In this document: positions 1 to 7,770 of the stretch, piece by piece | Layout of the letters: each line of letters opens with the position of its first letter | Position numbering within the stretch: the stretch's first letter is position 1 | DNA from: Bacillota bacterium | GTDB lineage: Bacteria; Bacillota; Clostridia; Lachnospirales; Lachnospiraceae | Direction of reading: 5' to 3' | Length of the DNA stretch: 17,547 nt | NCBI GenBank assembly: GCA_023399455.1 | Contig: JAEWPN010000091.1 | Coordinates: 1 to 17,547 of the forward strand | Translations under genes and position numbers: made by a program | Notes under the pieces: generated by a model | Database searches by the model: none | Seen by the model: only the letters and a program-made list of their open reading frames with translations | Told to the model about the DNA's origin: nothing

Positions 1-31
1 ACTGGAAACAGATACTGCAGGAGGGACCGCT

Positions 32-2614
32 ATGGGAATATTGGATAGTGTCAGTACGGGAATGAAGGGCTTCGACAAGGCCATAGATATGCTTCGTCTG
101 GGAGATAATGTAGTATGGCAGGTAGACTCTATCGAGGATTACTGTTATGTAGTTGCGCCCTATATCGAACAGGCGAGAAAGGATAACCGTAATATTATCT
201 ATTTTCGTTTTGGAACACACAGACAAGTGGTGGAGGACCTGACCGGTATCAAGATCTATGAGCTCAATCCAGCCATGGGATTTGAAGGCTTTGCTACCAT
301 GATTCACCGCATTATCGGGGAAGAGGGGGTGAAAGCCTTTTATGTTTTCGATTGTCTGACGGAGCTGTTGGCTTTCTGGTACTCTGATTTGATGACGGGC
401 AACTTTTTCAGGGTAACCTGCCCTTATCTGTATGAGCTGGATACTATTGCTTATTTTGCTATTAAGCGAAATGTGCATACCTATGATACGATTGCGACCA
501 TTCGTGAAACGACGCAGCTTCTTCTGGACGTATATAAGATAAACGACCGGTTTTATATTCATCCGCTGAAGGTATGGCAGAGGTATTCTCCTACAATGTT
601 TTTTCCCCATTACATCGATGGCGACGAGGTAGAGCCGATTACAGCCAGCGCTCAGGCGGCGGAGCTTTTTTCTAATTTCAACTGGACGGAGGAACGGCTG
701 GATTACTGGCACGTGACCATAAATAGGGCGAGAGAGGCTCTGGAGGGAGAAGAGAAGGAAAAAGAAGAGATGAAGGGACTTCTCATCGACCTTCTTATCG
801 GCAAGGAATCCCGCATGCGTGACATGTGCATGAGCTTTTTCAAGCTGTCCGATATTGTTAAGATTGCCGGAAGGGAGATAGGCACGGGATTTATCGGAGG
901 AAAAAGCGTAGGCATGCTTTTGGCGAGGAGGATCATTACGAGGAGTGATGAAGATAAGGCATATTTTAAGCCTCTTCTGGAATCTCATGATTCGTTTTAT
1001 CTCGGCTCGGATATCTATTATACCTACATAGTGGAAAATGGATGGTGGCAGCTTCGGACGAAGCAGAAAACCGAAGAAGGGTATTTCGCATATGCGCCGG
1101 AGCTTAAAGAAAAGCTGCGCGGAGGGAAGTTTCCAAGAATTGTAAGGGATGAATTCATGCAGATGTTGGAATATTATGGACAGTCCCCTATTATCGTGCG
1201 TTCCAGCTCGCTGTTAGAGGATAATTTCGGCAATGCCTTTGCGGGAAAATACGAGAGTGTATTCTGTGTGAATCAAGGGGACCCTGAAAAGCGTCTGAAC
1301 GATTTTATGGATGCGGTCCGGGTGGTTTACGCCAGTACCATGAATGAGGATGCCCTGCATTATAGAAAAAACAGAGGGCTGGCCGACAGAGACGAGCAGA
1401 TGGCGATTCTGGTGCAAAGGGTTTCGGGAGACTATTACGGAGACTATTTCTTTCCTCATACGGCAGGAGTGGGCAACTCCTCAAATCTATATGTATGGGA
1501 TAAAGAGGTGGATATGGAAGCTGGGATGCTTCGCCTTGTGTTCGGCCTTGGTACCCGGGCAGTGGACAGGGTGATCGGCGATTATGTGAAGATTGTAACA
1601 TTGGACGACCCCATGCGGCAGCCGTTAATAGGTTACGGGGAAGCTCAGAAATATTCCCAGCACAATATGGATGTGCTGAACCTGAAGGAAAATACTCAGG
1701 AATCCATAAGCGTGAATAAGGTTACAGGCTCCGATATTAAGGCGGATAAAAACCTGTTCTGGGTGCGGGATTTCGAGACGGAGAGAAGGCTTAGCGAAAT
1801 CGGAAGGGACGTTTCCGGAGTTCCGCCTATCCTGAATTTCAGAAAATTACTGAAGGAAACTAAATTTCCGGAGGTAATGAAAAGGATGCTTACTCTTCTC
1901 GCCGAAAAGTACAATTATCCGGTAGATATAGAGTTTACGGCAAATTTTAACAGGGAAGGCGAATTTCGCGTCAACCTTTTGCAGTGTCGGCCGCTCCAGA
2001 CGCGAGGACTGGGAAAAACGGTGGATATACCGGAGACGGTGGATGAGAAAAAATGTTTGTTCTACTCTCACGGTAATTTCATGGGTGGTAATGTGAGACT
2101 TCCCATCGATTACATTGTTTATGTAAGTGTCAAGGAATATTTAGAGCTGAAGGAGCAGGACAAGTACGATATCGCAAGGCAGGTCGGCTTGCTTAATCGG
2201 GCGCTTAAGGGGAAGAATGCCATGCTGATGGGGCCGGGAAGATGGGGAACAACGACTCCCTCGCTGGGAGTGCCTGTGCATTTTACGGAGCTCATGAATA
2301 TGTTGGCAGTCTGTGAAATAGCCTATAGCGAAAAAGGAATTATGCCCGAATTATCTTACGGGAGCCATTTCTTCCAGGACTTGGTAGAGTCAGGAGTCTT
2401 CTATGTGGCTCTTTTCGACGGCAGGGAAAATGTCGTCCTGAATGAGGAAAAGTTATTAGAGGCTGAGAACATTGCCTGTGACATAATCGGAGAAGGATGT
2501 GCTGTGAATGCCGATGTGATTCATGTGGTAAGGACTGAGGGAATGGAGCTTTACTCAGATATCATGAGCCAAAGAGTTCTTTGCTCTAAGAAGTGTGCCG
2601 ATAAAATGTTCTGA
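32..2614 (+). CDS. PEP/pyruvate-binding (PPDK N-terminal-like) domain protein with unusual N-terminal domain
   Basis: The 860-residue product carries an ATP-grasp-like nucleotide-binding region of the pyruvate phosphate dikinase/PEP synthase type at about residues 284-660. Visible motifs are FIGGKSVGM (287-295), IIVRSSSLLEDNFGNAFAGK (387-406), RLVFGLGTRAV (501-511) and the closing LLQCRPLQTR (649-658). Residues 1-200 resemble a KaiC/RecA-like fold with no P-loop: STGMKGFDKAIDML near the start and a strand ending YVFDCLTELL (104-113) where a Walker B strand would lie. Residues 230-265 are charged and may be helical. The tail (670-860) has a conserved-looking MGPGRWGTTTPSLGVP stretch (733-748). 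The swivelling histidine domain and the C-terminal PEP barrel of PPDK/PpsA are missing, so a full dikinase reaction is unlikely from this protein alone. Start chosen at ATG 32 after AGGAGGG (19-25). The family call is firm; the function is unknown to me. Confidence 0.85.
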   Translation: MGILDSVSTGMKGFDKAIDMLRLGDNVVWQVDSIEDYCYVVAPYIEQARKDNRNIIYFRFGTHRQVVEDLTGIKIYELNPAMGFEGFATMIHRIIGEEGVKAFYVFDCLTELLAFWYSDLMTGNFFRVTCPYLYELDTIAYFAIKRNVHTYDTIATIRETTQLLLDVYKINDRFYIHPLKVWQRYSPTMFFPHYIDGDEVEPITASAQAAELFSNFNWTEERLDYWHVTINRAREALEGEEKEKEEMKGLLIDLLIGKESRMRDMCMSFFKLSDIVKIAGREIGTGFIGGKSVGMLLARRIITRSDEDKAYFKPLLESHDSFYLGSDIYYTYIVENGWWQLRTKQKTEEGYFAYAPELKEKLRGGKFPRIVRDEFMQMLEYYGQSPIIVRSSSLLEDNFGNAFAGKYESVFCVNQGDPEKRLNDFMDAVRVVYASTMNEDALHYRKNRGLADRDEQMAILVQRVSGDYYGDYFFPHTAGVGNSSNLYVWDKEVDMEAGMLRLVFGLGTRAVDRVIGDYVKIVTLDDPMRQPLIGYGEAQKYSQHNMDVLNLKENTQESISVNKVTGSDIKADKNLFWVRDFETERRLSEIGRDVSGVPPILNFRKLLKETKFPEVMKRMLTLLAEKYNYPVDIEFTANFNREGEFRVNLLQCRPLQTRGLGKTVDIPETVDEKKCLFYSHGNFMGGNVRLPIDYIVYVSVKEYLELKEQDKYDIARQVGLLNRALKGKNAMLMGPGRWGTTTPSLGVPVHFTELMNMLAVCEIAYSEKGIMPELSYGSHFFQDLVESGVFYVALFDGRENVVLNEEKLLEAENIACDIIGEGCAVNADVIHVVRTEGMELYSDIMSQRVLCSKKCADKMF

Positions 2615-2621
2615 AATGGAC

Positions 2622-2679
2622 TTACCATCGTTTGACAAGGTCTTACACGCCCGTGTGTAACCTTGTCAAACGATGGTAA
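2622..2679. repeat. Palindromic repeat, short copy (copy A)
   Basis: A perfect 19-bp inverted repeat, TTACCATCGTTTGACAAGG (2622-2640) and its complement (2661-2679), encloses a second 6-bp stem TTACAC/GTGTAA with a two-base TC bulge. It starts 8 bp after the stop of the preceding gene and ends just before the acpP promoter. No T-run follows the stem on either strand (the + strand continues with A's), so it is not a canonical intrinsic terminator. A longer copy with nearly identical arms lies at 13300-13402, which makes this a dispersed repeat family rather than a local hairpin. Function unknown. Confidence 0.9.
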
Positions 2680-2688
2680 AAAAACCAG

Positions 2689-2717
2689 TTGACAAATTGA
2701 TATGAAGACAATATACT
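2689..2717 (+). promoter_or_regulatory. Sigma-A-type promoter of acpP-fabK
   Basis: TTGACA (2689-2694), a 17-bp spacer and TATACT (2712-2717) form a near-consensus housekeeping promoter. It lies 55 bp before the acpP start. The -10 box overlaps the first bases of the FabT-like palindrome, an arrangement expected for repression by occlusion. Confidence 0.8.
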
Positions 2718-2731
2718 TTGAATATCAAACT
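2715..2731. promoter_or_regulatory. FabT-like operator upstream of acpP
   Basis: ACTTTGAATATCAAACT contains the palindrome TTTGA-ATA-TCAAA (2717-2729). It closely matches the site I recall for the MarR-family fatty-acid repressor FabT (ANTTTGATTATCAAATT). It overlaps the -10 box and the expected transcription start. A near-identical palindrome precedes fabD. The binding protein is inferred; no fabT gene is present in the window. Confidence 0.75.
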
Positions 2732-2771
2732 AATTTTAAAAAAGATAAGTATTATAAAAGGAGATATTAAA

Positions 2772-3005
2772 ATGTTAGAAAGAGTAAAAGAAATTATCCA
2801 GGAACAATTGAGCTTAGACGGTGTTGAAATTACGGAAGAATCCTCCTTTAAAGAAGATTTGGGAGCGGATTCCCTCGATTTATTCGAATTGGTCATGGCT
2901 TTTGAAGAAGAATACGGTATTGAGATTCCTTCCGAAGATCTTGAGAAGATTACAACGGTTGGAGCTGTAATAGAATATATGAAGAACAAAGGCGTAGAAG
3001 CATAA
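2772..3005 (+). CDS. acpP: Acyl carrier protein
   Basis: A 77-residue acidic acyl carrier protein, of normal size for the family. It carries growing acyl chains on a phosphopantetheine arm attached to Ser34 in the motif [20 protein letters not shown], where helix II starts. The ATG at 2772 follows AAAGGAG (about 2757-2763) with 8 bp spacing. An upstream in-frame TTG at 2718 is rejected because it lies on the promoter/operator and has no Shine-Dalgarno sequence. It is the first gene of the fatty-acid cluster and lies only 1 bp from fabK, so the two should be cotranscribed and probably translationally coupled. Expression is probably controlled by the promoter and FabT-like site upstream. Confidence 0.97.
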   Translation: MLERVKEIIQEQLSLDGVEITEESSFKEDLGADSLDLFELVMAFEEEYGIEIPSEDLEKITTVGAVIEYMKNKGVEA

Positions 3006-3006
3006 G

Positions 3007-3930
3007 ATGGAGACGAGAATAACCAAATTACTGGGAATCGAATATCCGATCATACAAGGCGGTATGGCATGGGTTGCGGAGTATCACCTTGCGGCAGCAG
3101 TATCCGAGGCGGGAGGCCTGGGGCTGATTGGAGCAGCCAGTGCCCCTGCTCAAATCGTGAGACAGCAGATTCGCGAAGCGAAGAAGCTGACGGATAAACC
3201 GGTGGGTGTGAATATCATGCTGTTGAATCCTAATGCTGAAGAGGTGGCAAAGCTCATTGTAGAGGAAGACGTAAAGGTAGTCACCACCGGAGCCGGCAAT
3301 CCGGGCAAGTATATGGAGTTGTGGAAAAATGCAGGTGTAAAAGTGTTTCCTGTAGTTGCCAGTGTAGCTATGGCTAGAATGATGGAGCGCGCAGGCGCCG
3401 ATGCGGTAGTTGCGGAAGGAACCGAGGCAGGGGGGCATATAGGAGAGTCCACCACCATGTCTTTGCTTCCTCAGGTGGCGGATGCCGTGAGTATTCCAGT
3501 GATAGGAGCGGGCGGAATCGCCGATGGAAGAGGCTTTGCGGCGGCTATGATGCTGGGAGCGGAGGCTGTGCAAATGGGTACGATATTCGCAACGGCGAAG
3601 GAATCTATCGTACATGACAGCTACAAGCAGAAAATATTCGCCGCCAAGGATATCGATTCGGAGGTGACAGGAAGAAGCACGGGTCATCCGGTACGTTCCC
3701 TTAGAAATAAAATGACGAGGGAATACTTGAAGATGGAAGAAGAAGGCGCTTCCTTCGAGGAGCTGGAATATCTGACTCTGGGTTCTTTAAGAAAGGCCGT
3801 GATAGATGGCGATGTAGTAAACGGAACGATTATGGCAGGACAGATAGCCGGCCTGATAAAAGAAGAAAAGAGCTGCAGTGAAATCATTCAGGAAATCATG
3901 TCGCAGGCGGAAAAATTATTAAGATTGTAA
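3007..3930 (+). CDS. fabK: Enoyl-ACP reductase II (FMN-dependent)
   Basis: This 307-residue protein matches FabK, the cytosolic flavin enoyl-[ACP] reductase that completes each elongation round with NAD(P)H. The N-terminus ITKLLGIEYPIIQGGMAWVA, the phosphate/flavin-binding AGGIADGRG segment (about 168-176) and VVTTGAGNPGKYME (91-104) are typical, and the catalytic His is visible in EAGGHIG (His144, the same number as in the pneumococcal enzyme as I recall it). The start lies 1 bp after the acpP stop with only a weak, distant AAAGG, which suggests coupling to acpP translation. After it comes a stem-loop and a second operator, so acpP-fabK may form their own transcription unit. No fabI is visible, so this is the likely housekeeping reductase. 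Confidence 0.95.
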   Translation: METRITKLLGIEYPIIQGGMAWVAEYHLAAAVSEAGGLGLIGAASAPAQIVRQQIREAKKLTDKPVGVNIMLLNPNAEEVAKLIVEEDVKVVTTGAGNPGKYMELWKNAGVKVFPVVASVAMARMMERAGADAVVAEGTEAGGHIGESTTMSLLPQVADAVSIPVIGAGGIADGRGFAAAMMLGAEAVQMGTIFATAKESIVHDSYKQKIFAAKDIDSEVTGRSTGHPVRSLRNKMTREYLKMEEEGASFEELEYLTLGSLRKAVIDGDVVNGTIMAGQIAGLIKEEKSCSEIIQEIMSQAEKLLRL

Positions 3931-3942
3931 GGGATGAGGTAT

Positions 3943-4002
3943 GCAGCTTAACACTTGCTGTTAAGCTGCTGAGTGAACAGTACGGGCAGACCCCTTTTTT
4001 TT
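3943..4002 (+). terminator. Possible attenuator/weak terminator between fabK and fabD
   Basis: A perfect 10-bp stem GCAGCTTAAC (3943-3952)/GTTAAGCTGC (3960-3969) with a 7-nt loop is followed 25 nt later by eight T's (3995-4002). A small GGG-CAGA-CCC hairpin (3984-3993) sits directly before the T-run. The distance between the strong stem and the T-run is not canonical, so full termination is doubtful; partial termination or attenuation is possible. Confidence 0.4.
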
Positions 4003-4010
4003 AACATAAT

Positions 4011-4027
4011 ACTTTGATATTCAAAAT
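4011..4027. promoter_or_regulatory. FabT-like operator upstream of fabD
   Basis: ACTTTGATATTCAAAAT contains TTTGA-TAT-TCAAA (4013-4025), the same palindrome as before acpP. A CATAAT/TAATAC -10-like stretch lies at 4005-4012 in the matching position, but I see no good -35 box. This suggests a second, weaker FabT-controlled promoter for fabD and the genes after it. Pneumococcal fab clusters likewise have two FabT sites, as I recall. Confidence 0.7.
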
Positions 4028-4058
4028 AAAACGACAAATGGAAAGGCAAGGTTTTATT

Positions 4059-4964
4059 ATGGGTAAAACAGCTTTTATTTTTCCCGGTCAGGGAGCGCAA
4101 TATATTGGGATGGGAAAGGACTTTTACGAGCAATTCACAGTAAGCAGAGAGATGTTTGAACTGGCAGAGAAAGCGGCTGGCCTGGATGTGGCTTCTCTTT
4201 GCTTTGAAGAGAATGAAAGAATTCATATTACGGAGTATACACAGATAGCGATGCTCGCGACTGAGGTAGCTATTTTAAAAGCGATAGAGGAAAAAGGATA
4301 TAGGCCTGATGTTACAGCGGGCTTAAGTTTGGGAGAATACGGTGCACTTGCAGCGGCAGGTATCATGAGTCCGGAGAATATATTCAGGATAGTGAGAAAA
4401 AGAGGCATTTACATGCAGGAAGCCGTGCCCCGGGGAGGAGCTATGACGGCAGTACTCGGCCTCCCGGCGGACATAATAGAAAAAACGTGTGAAAAGATAG
4501 AAGGTTCTGTAAGTATAGCCAACTATAACTGCCCGGGACAGATCGTAATTACCGGAGAAGCGGAAGCGGTAGAGAAAGCAGCTTCGCAGTTGCTGACGGA
4601 AGGAGCGAAAAGATGTATTCCTTTGAATGTCAGTGGACCTTTCCACTCCCCTCTTCTTGCAGGCGCGGGAGAAAAGCTGAGTGAAGAGCTAAGAGATGTC
4701 GAGGTACACGATATAAAGGTTTCGTATCTTTCCAATGTAACGGGGGATTACGTAACGGCTAAGGAGCAGGTGAAATCGCTCTTAGTCCGTCAGGTATCCT
4801 CATCCGTGAAATGGCAGCAGAGCGTGGAGCGTATGTTAGAGGATGGAGTCGATACATTTATTGAAATCGGACCGGGCAAGACGCTTAGCGGATTCATACG
4901 GAAAATCAGCAAAGATGTAAAAGCAGTCAATATTGAAAAGATAGATGATTTGGAGAGGATTTAA
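4059..4964 (+). CDS. fabD: Malonyl-CoA:ACP transacylase
   Basis: A 301-residue cytosolic transacylase that moves malonyl from CoA to ACP. It begins with the typical [19 protein letters not shown]. The nucleophile is Ser90 in GLSLGEYGA, the arginine is in RKRG (Arg115), and the catalytic His196 is in [11 protein letters not shown] 4059 is chosen because it gives the standard family N-terminus and follows AAAGG/AAGG (4042-4051). In-frame starts at 4038 and at 4014 (ATT-like) would add residues foreign to the family, and 4014 lies inside the operator. It ends 2 bp before fabG, whose ribosome binding site lies inside its last codons. Confidence 0.96.
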   Translation: MGKTAFIFPGQGAQYIGMGKDFYEQFTVSREMFELAEKAAGLDVASLCFEENERIHITEYTQIAMLATEVAILKAIEEKGYRPDVTAGLSLGEYGALAAAGIMSPENIFRIVRKRGIYMQEAVPRGGAMTAVLGLPADIIEKTCEKIEGSVSIANYNCPGQIVITGEAEAVEKAASQLLTEGAKRCIPLNVSGPFHSPLLAGAGEKLSEELRDVEVHDIKVSYLSNVTGDYVTAKEQVKSLLVRQVSSSVKWQQSVERMLEDGVDTFIEIGPGKTLSGFIRKISKDVKAVNIEKIDDLERI

Positions 4965-4966
4965 GT

Positions 4967-5713
4967 ATGGGAATGTTAGAGGGAAAAGTAGCGCTTGTAA
5001 CTGGCGCCAGCCGAGGAATCGGCCGTGAGATCGCTCTTACGCTGGCGAGCTATGGGGCAGATGTCATCGTTAACTACAACGGCAGTGAGGACAAAGCAAA
5101 TGCGGTGGTGAAAGAAATTGAGGCCATGGGAAGAAGAGCGGTGCCGGTACAGTGTTCTGTTGCAGATTATGAAGCCTGCGGAAGAATGATAACGGATATG
5201 CTGGAGTTGTTCGGACATATTGACGTTCTTGTAAACAACGCCGGAATTACGAAAGATAACCTCATGATCAAGATGACCGAAGAAGATTTTGATGCAGTAA
5301 TAGATACCAATTTAAAAGGAACCTTTAACACGATAAAGCATATGTATCGAGCATTTATCAAGCAAAGGAGCGGAAGGATCATAAATCTATCCTCCGTATC
5401 CGGAGTGCTGGGCAATCCCGGACAGTCGAATTACGCAGCTTCCAAAGCGGGAGTGATAGGCCTTACAAAGAGCATGGCAAAGGAACTTGCAAGCAGAAAC
5501 ATTACAGTAAACGCAGTAGCTCCTGGATATATCGATACGGATATGACACAGTCCATGAGCGAGACCGCCAGAGAGGCAGTTATTGCGCAGATACCGCTTA
5601 AACGTGCCGGACAGCCGAAGGATATTGCGGAAATGGTGGCATTTTTGGCCAGTGACAAGGCCGGATATATTACCGGTCAGGTAATCTCGGTAGATGGTGG
5701 TATGGCGATATAA
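4967..5713 (+). CDS. fabG: 3-oxoacyl-ACP reductase
   Basis: A 248-residue short-chain dehydrogenase that reduces 3-ketoacyl-ACP with NADPH. Visible are the cofactor loop TGASRGIG (12-19), NNAG (90-93), Asn115 in DTNLKG, and the catalytic triad Ser143 (NLSSVSG), Tyr156 and Lys160 (NYAASKAG). The C-terminal [12 protein letters not shown] is typical of FabG. Start at ATG 4967 after GGAGAGG (4952-4958); ATG 4973 is a possible alternative. It is tightly linked to fabD, but separated from fabF by an unusual 308-bp spacer that holds a large palindrome. Confidence 0.96.
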   Translation: MGMLEGKVALVTGASRGIGREIALTLASYGADVIVNYNGSEDKANAVVKEIEAMGRRAVPVQCSVADYEACGRMITDMLELFGHIDVLVNNAGITKDNLMIKMTEEDFDAVIDTNLKGTFNTIKHMYRAFIKQRSGRIINLSSVSGVLGNPGQSNYAASKAGVIGLTKSMAKELASRNITVNAVAPGYIDTDMTQSMSETAREAVIAQIPLKRAGQPKDIAEMVAFLASDKAGYITGQVISVDGGMAI

Positions 5714-5718
5714 GTAAT

Positions 5719-5992
5719 TAGGTAATTGCGAAACTATTATATTATGCAAGTTTTATGTGCCAGATTATATTTATCGACAACTTTCCACGGTGGATTTGTT
5801 TTTTTCTCCGGCGTTTGCGGCTGTATTTTTAAAGGAAACCTTGAAGCAGTCATAACCGGACGGGTCGGTTTCCTTAAGAAAATACAAGCCGCTCACTAAA
5901 GGAGGCAAAAACAGACACACTGTGGAAAGTTTTAGCTAAGTTATGAAATGGCACATAAAATTGGTGAAGGTAACGAGTTTCGCAATTACCTA
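5719..5992. repeat. Large imperfect palindrome (MITE-like or structured RNA) inside the fab operon
   Basis: Almost the whole 308-bp fabG-fabF spacer folds on itself. Nested arms are: 17 bp at the ends (5719-5735/5976-5992, containing AGGTAATTGCGAAACT); 12 bp TTTTATGTGCCA (5751-5762/5949-5960); 10 bp AACTTTCCAC (5779-5788/5922-5931); and an apical stem 5817-5840/5867-5892 with one bulged A, closing a 26-nt loop. A 7-bp direct repeat AAGTAAT flanks it (5712-5718 and 5998-6004), the right copy 5 bp outside the arm. Removing one repeat copy and everything between would leave an ordinary 22-bp fabG-fabF junction with the ribosome binding site intact. This fits insertion of a small non-autonomous element. 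There is no open reading frame of note, no T-run terminator and no clear promoter. A structured regulatory RNA is the alternative. Confidence 0.75.
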
Positions 5993-6021
5993 TAAACAAG
6001 TAATATAAAAAGGAGAAGGAA

Positions 6022-7257
6022 ATGAGCAGGAGAGTAGTTGTTACCGGTTTGGGGGCTATTACGCCCATAGGGCTTAGCGTGGATGAATTTTGGGCCGGCG
6101 TGAAGGAAGGAAAAGTAGGATTCGATAAGATTACAAAGTTCGATGCTTCCGAGTATAAATGTAAGCTGGCTGCGGAAGTAAAGGGTTTTGAAGCGAAGGA
6201 CTACATGGATGTTAAGGCGGCCAAAAGAATGGAACTGTTCGGTCAGTATGCGGTAGCTGCGACCAAAGAAGCACTTGAGGATGCCGGAATCGATATGGAA
6301 AAAGAAGACAAATTTAAGATAGGAGTATCCATGGGATCAGGGATCGGTTCTCTGCAGGCTATGGAAAGAGAGCATACCAAGCTCCTGGAGAAAGGGCCGG
6401 GACGCGTCAATCCCCTGCTGGTACCACTTATGATCAGCAATATGGCGGCGGGCAATGTATCCATTCAATTCGGACTAAAAGGAAAAAATATTAATGTTGT
6501 TACAGCCTGCGCTACGGGAACCAACTCTATCGGGGAAGCATACCGCTCCATTCAGTACAAAGATGCGGATATAATGGTAGCCGGAGGAACGGAAAGCAGT
6601 ATCACGCCCGTAGGAGTTGCCGGTTTTACGGCGCTGACAGCGCTTACCTCTTCGGAGAATAAGGATAGATGCTCCATTCCCTTCGATAAGGAAAGAAGCG
6701 GATTTGTTATGGGAGAAGGCTCTGCGGCGGTCATCTTGGAGGAATTGGAGCATGCAAAGAAAAGAGGAGCGAAGATTTACGCGGAGGTCGTAGGCTACGG
6801 CTGTACAGCGGATGCTTATCACATCACCTCTCCCGCAGAGGATGGGGAAGGTGCGGCAAAGGCTATGGAATTCGCCATAGAGGATGCGGGAATCCTGCCG
6901 GAGGATATTACCTATATTAACGCTCATGGAACGAGCACCCATCACAACGATTTATTCGAGACGAGAGCAATCAAGAAGACCTTTGGCAGTCATGCAAAGA
7001 AAATAAAAATCAATTCGACGAAATCGATGGTGGGACATTTGCTAGGAGCAGCAGGAGCTCTTGAATTCGTGACCTGTGTAAAGGAATTGGAGGAGGGTTA
7101 TATTCACCGCACGGTGGGTTATCAAGTACCGGATGAAGAGTGTGATCTGGATTATTGCAAGGAAGCGGCGGAGGAGACATTTACTTACGCACTTTCCAAT
7201 TCTCTTGGATTCGGCGGGCATAATGCCACTATAATCGTAAAAAAGTATGCAGAATAA
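6022..7257 (+). CDS. fabF: 3-oxoacyl-ACP synthase II
   Basis: A 411-residue condensing enzyme (KAS II) that elongates acyl-ACP with malonyl-ACP. The Cys-His-His triad is visible: Cys163 in VTACATGTNS, His302 in NAHGTST and His339 in MVGHLLGAAG, plus Lys334. The C-terminal SNSLGFGGHNA (392-402) is the usual glycine-rich closing motif. Length is normal for the family. Start at ATG 6022 after AAGGAG (6010-6015). It is the first gene after the large palindrome; since no good promoter is visible between, it probably depends on read-through from fabD-fabG. In clostridia with few elongation enzymes, FabF may serve both saturated and unsaturated chains. Confidence 0.97.
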   Translation: MSRRVVVTGLGAITPIGLSVDEFWAGVKEGKVGFDKITKFDASEYKCKLAAEVKGFEAKDYMDVKAAKRMELFGQYAVAATKEALEDAGIDMEKEDKFKIGVSMGSGIGSLQAMEREHTKLLEKGPGRVNPLLVPLMISNMAAGNVSIQFGLKGKNINVVTACATGTNSIGEAYRSIQYKDADIMVAGGTESSITPVGVAGFTALTALTSSENKDRCSIPFDKERSGFVMGEGSAAVILEELEHAKKRGAKIYAEVVGYGCTADAYHITSPAEDGEGAAKAMEFAIEDAGILPEDITYINAHGTSTHHNDLFETRAIKKTFGSHAKKIKINSTKSMVGHLLGAAGALEFVTCVKELEEGYIHRTVGYQVPDEECDLDYCKEAAEETFTYALSNSLGFGGHNATIIVKKYAE

Positions 7258-7326
7258 GATGTTCATTATCGACTTAATATTAAAAAAAAATCAGAAATGT
7301 GTAAAAACACTCATTAGGAGAGAGAA

Positions 7327-7770
7327 ATGTCCGTTTTAACGACAAAGGAAATTATGGAAATTATTCCCCACAGGCACCCTTTTCTGCTCGTAGACACTAT
7401 AGAGGAACTGGAGCCGGGTATAAAGGCAAAGGGGAAAAAATGTGTAACTTATAACGAGCCGTTTTTTGCAGGACATTTTCCGGGGGAGCCTGTCATGCCG
7501 GGAGTGCTTGTAGTAGAGGCTCTGGCGCAGGTAGGGGCGGTGGCGCTGCTCGCTCATCCGGACTTCAAGGGAAAGACTGCGTATTTCGGAGCGATTAATT
7601 CGGCGAAATTCAAGAAAAAAATTGTGCCCGGAGATGTTCTTTTGCTGGAAACGGAAATTATTAAAATGAAAGGCCCTATCGGCATAGGCAGCGCAAAGGC
7701 GTATGTGGATGGAAAGCTGGCAGTGCAGGCAGAGCTTACTTTTGCCATAGGCAGCCTGGAGGAAGCATGA
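7327..7770 (+). CDS. fabZ: 3-hydroxyacyl-ACP dehydratase
   Basis: A 147-residue hotdog-fold dehydratase that makes trans-2-enoyl-ACP. The motif GHFPGEPVMPGVLVVEALAQ (49-68) carries the catalytic His50 and Glu64; IIPHRHPFLLVD (12-23) is the usual start of the fold. Start at ATG 7327 after AGGAGAG (7316-7322). Its stop overlaps the next gene's start by 4 bp (ATGA), so the two are probably translationally coupled. The accB and accC genes that often flank fabZ in related clusters are absent here. Confidence 0.96.
   Translation: MSVLTTKEIMEIIPHRHPFLLVDTIEELEPGIKAKGKKCVTYNEPFFAGHFPGEPVMPGVLVVEALAQVGAVALLAHPDFKGKTAYFGAINSAKFKKKIVPGDVLLLETEIIKMKGPIGIGSAKAYVDGKLAVQAELTFAIGSLEEA

Noticed and set aside
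2622..2679. Intrinsic terminator of the first gene
   Set aside because: The stem is strong, but no T-run follows on either strand, and the sequence recurs at 13300 as a repeat.
3028..3687. 219-residue minus-strand open frame
   Set aside because: It lies wholly inside fabK in antisense, has no family motifs and no ribosome binding site; fabK matches its family end to end.
3943..4002. T-box riboswitch
   Set aside because: No T-box consensus (AGGGTGGNACCGCG) or specifier stem is visible; only a simple stem and a T-run.
5874..6068. Minus-strand small hydrophobic protein (64 residues) in the fabG-fabF spacer
   Set aside because: It crosses the right arm of the large palindrome and the fabF start; coding potential is better explained by the AT-rich hairpin.
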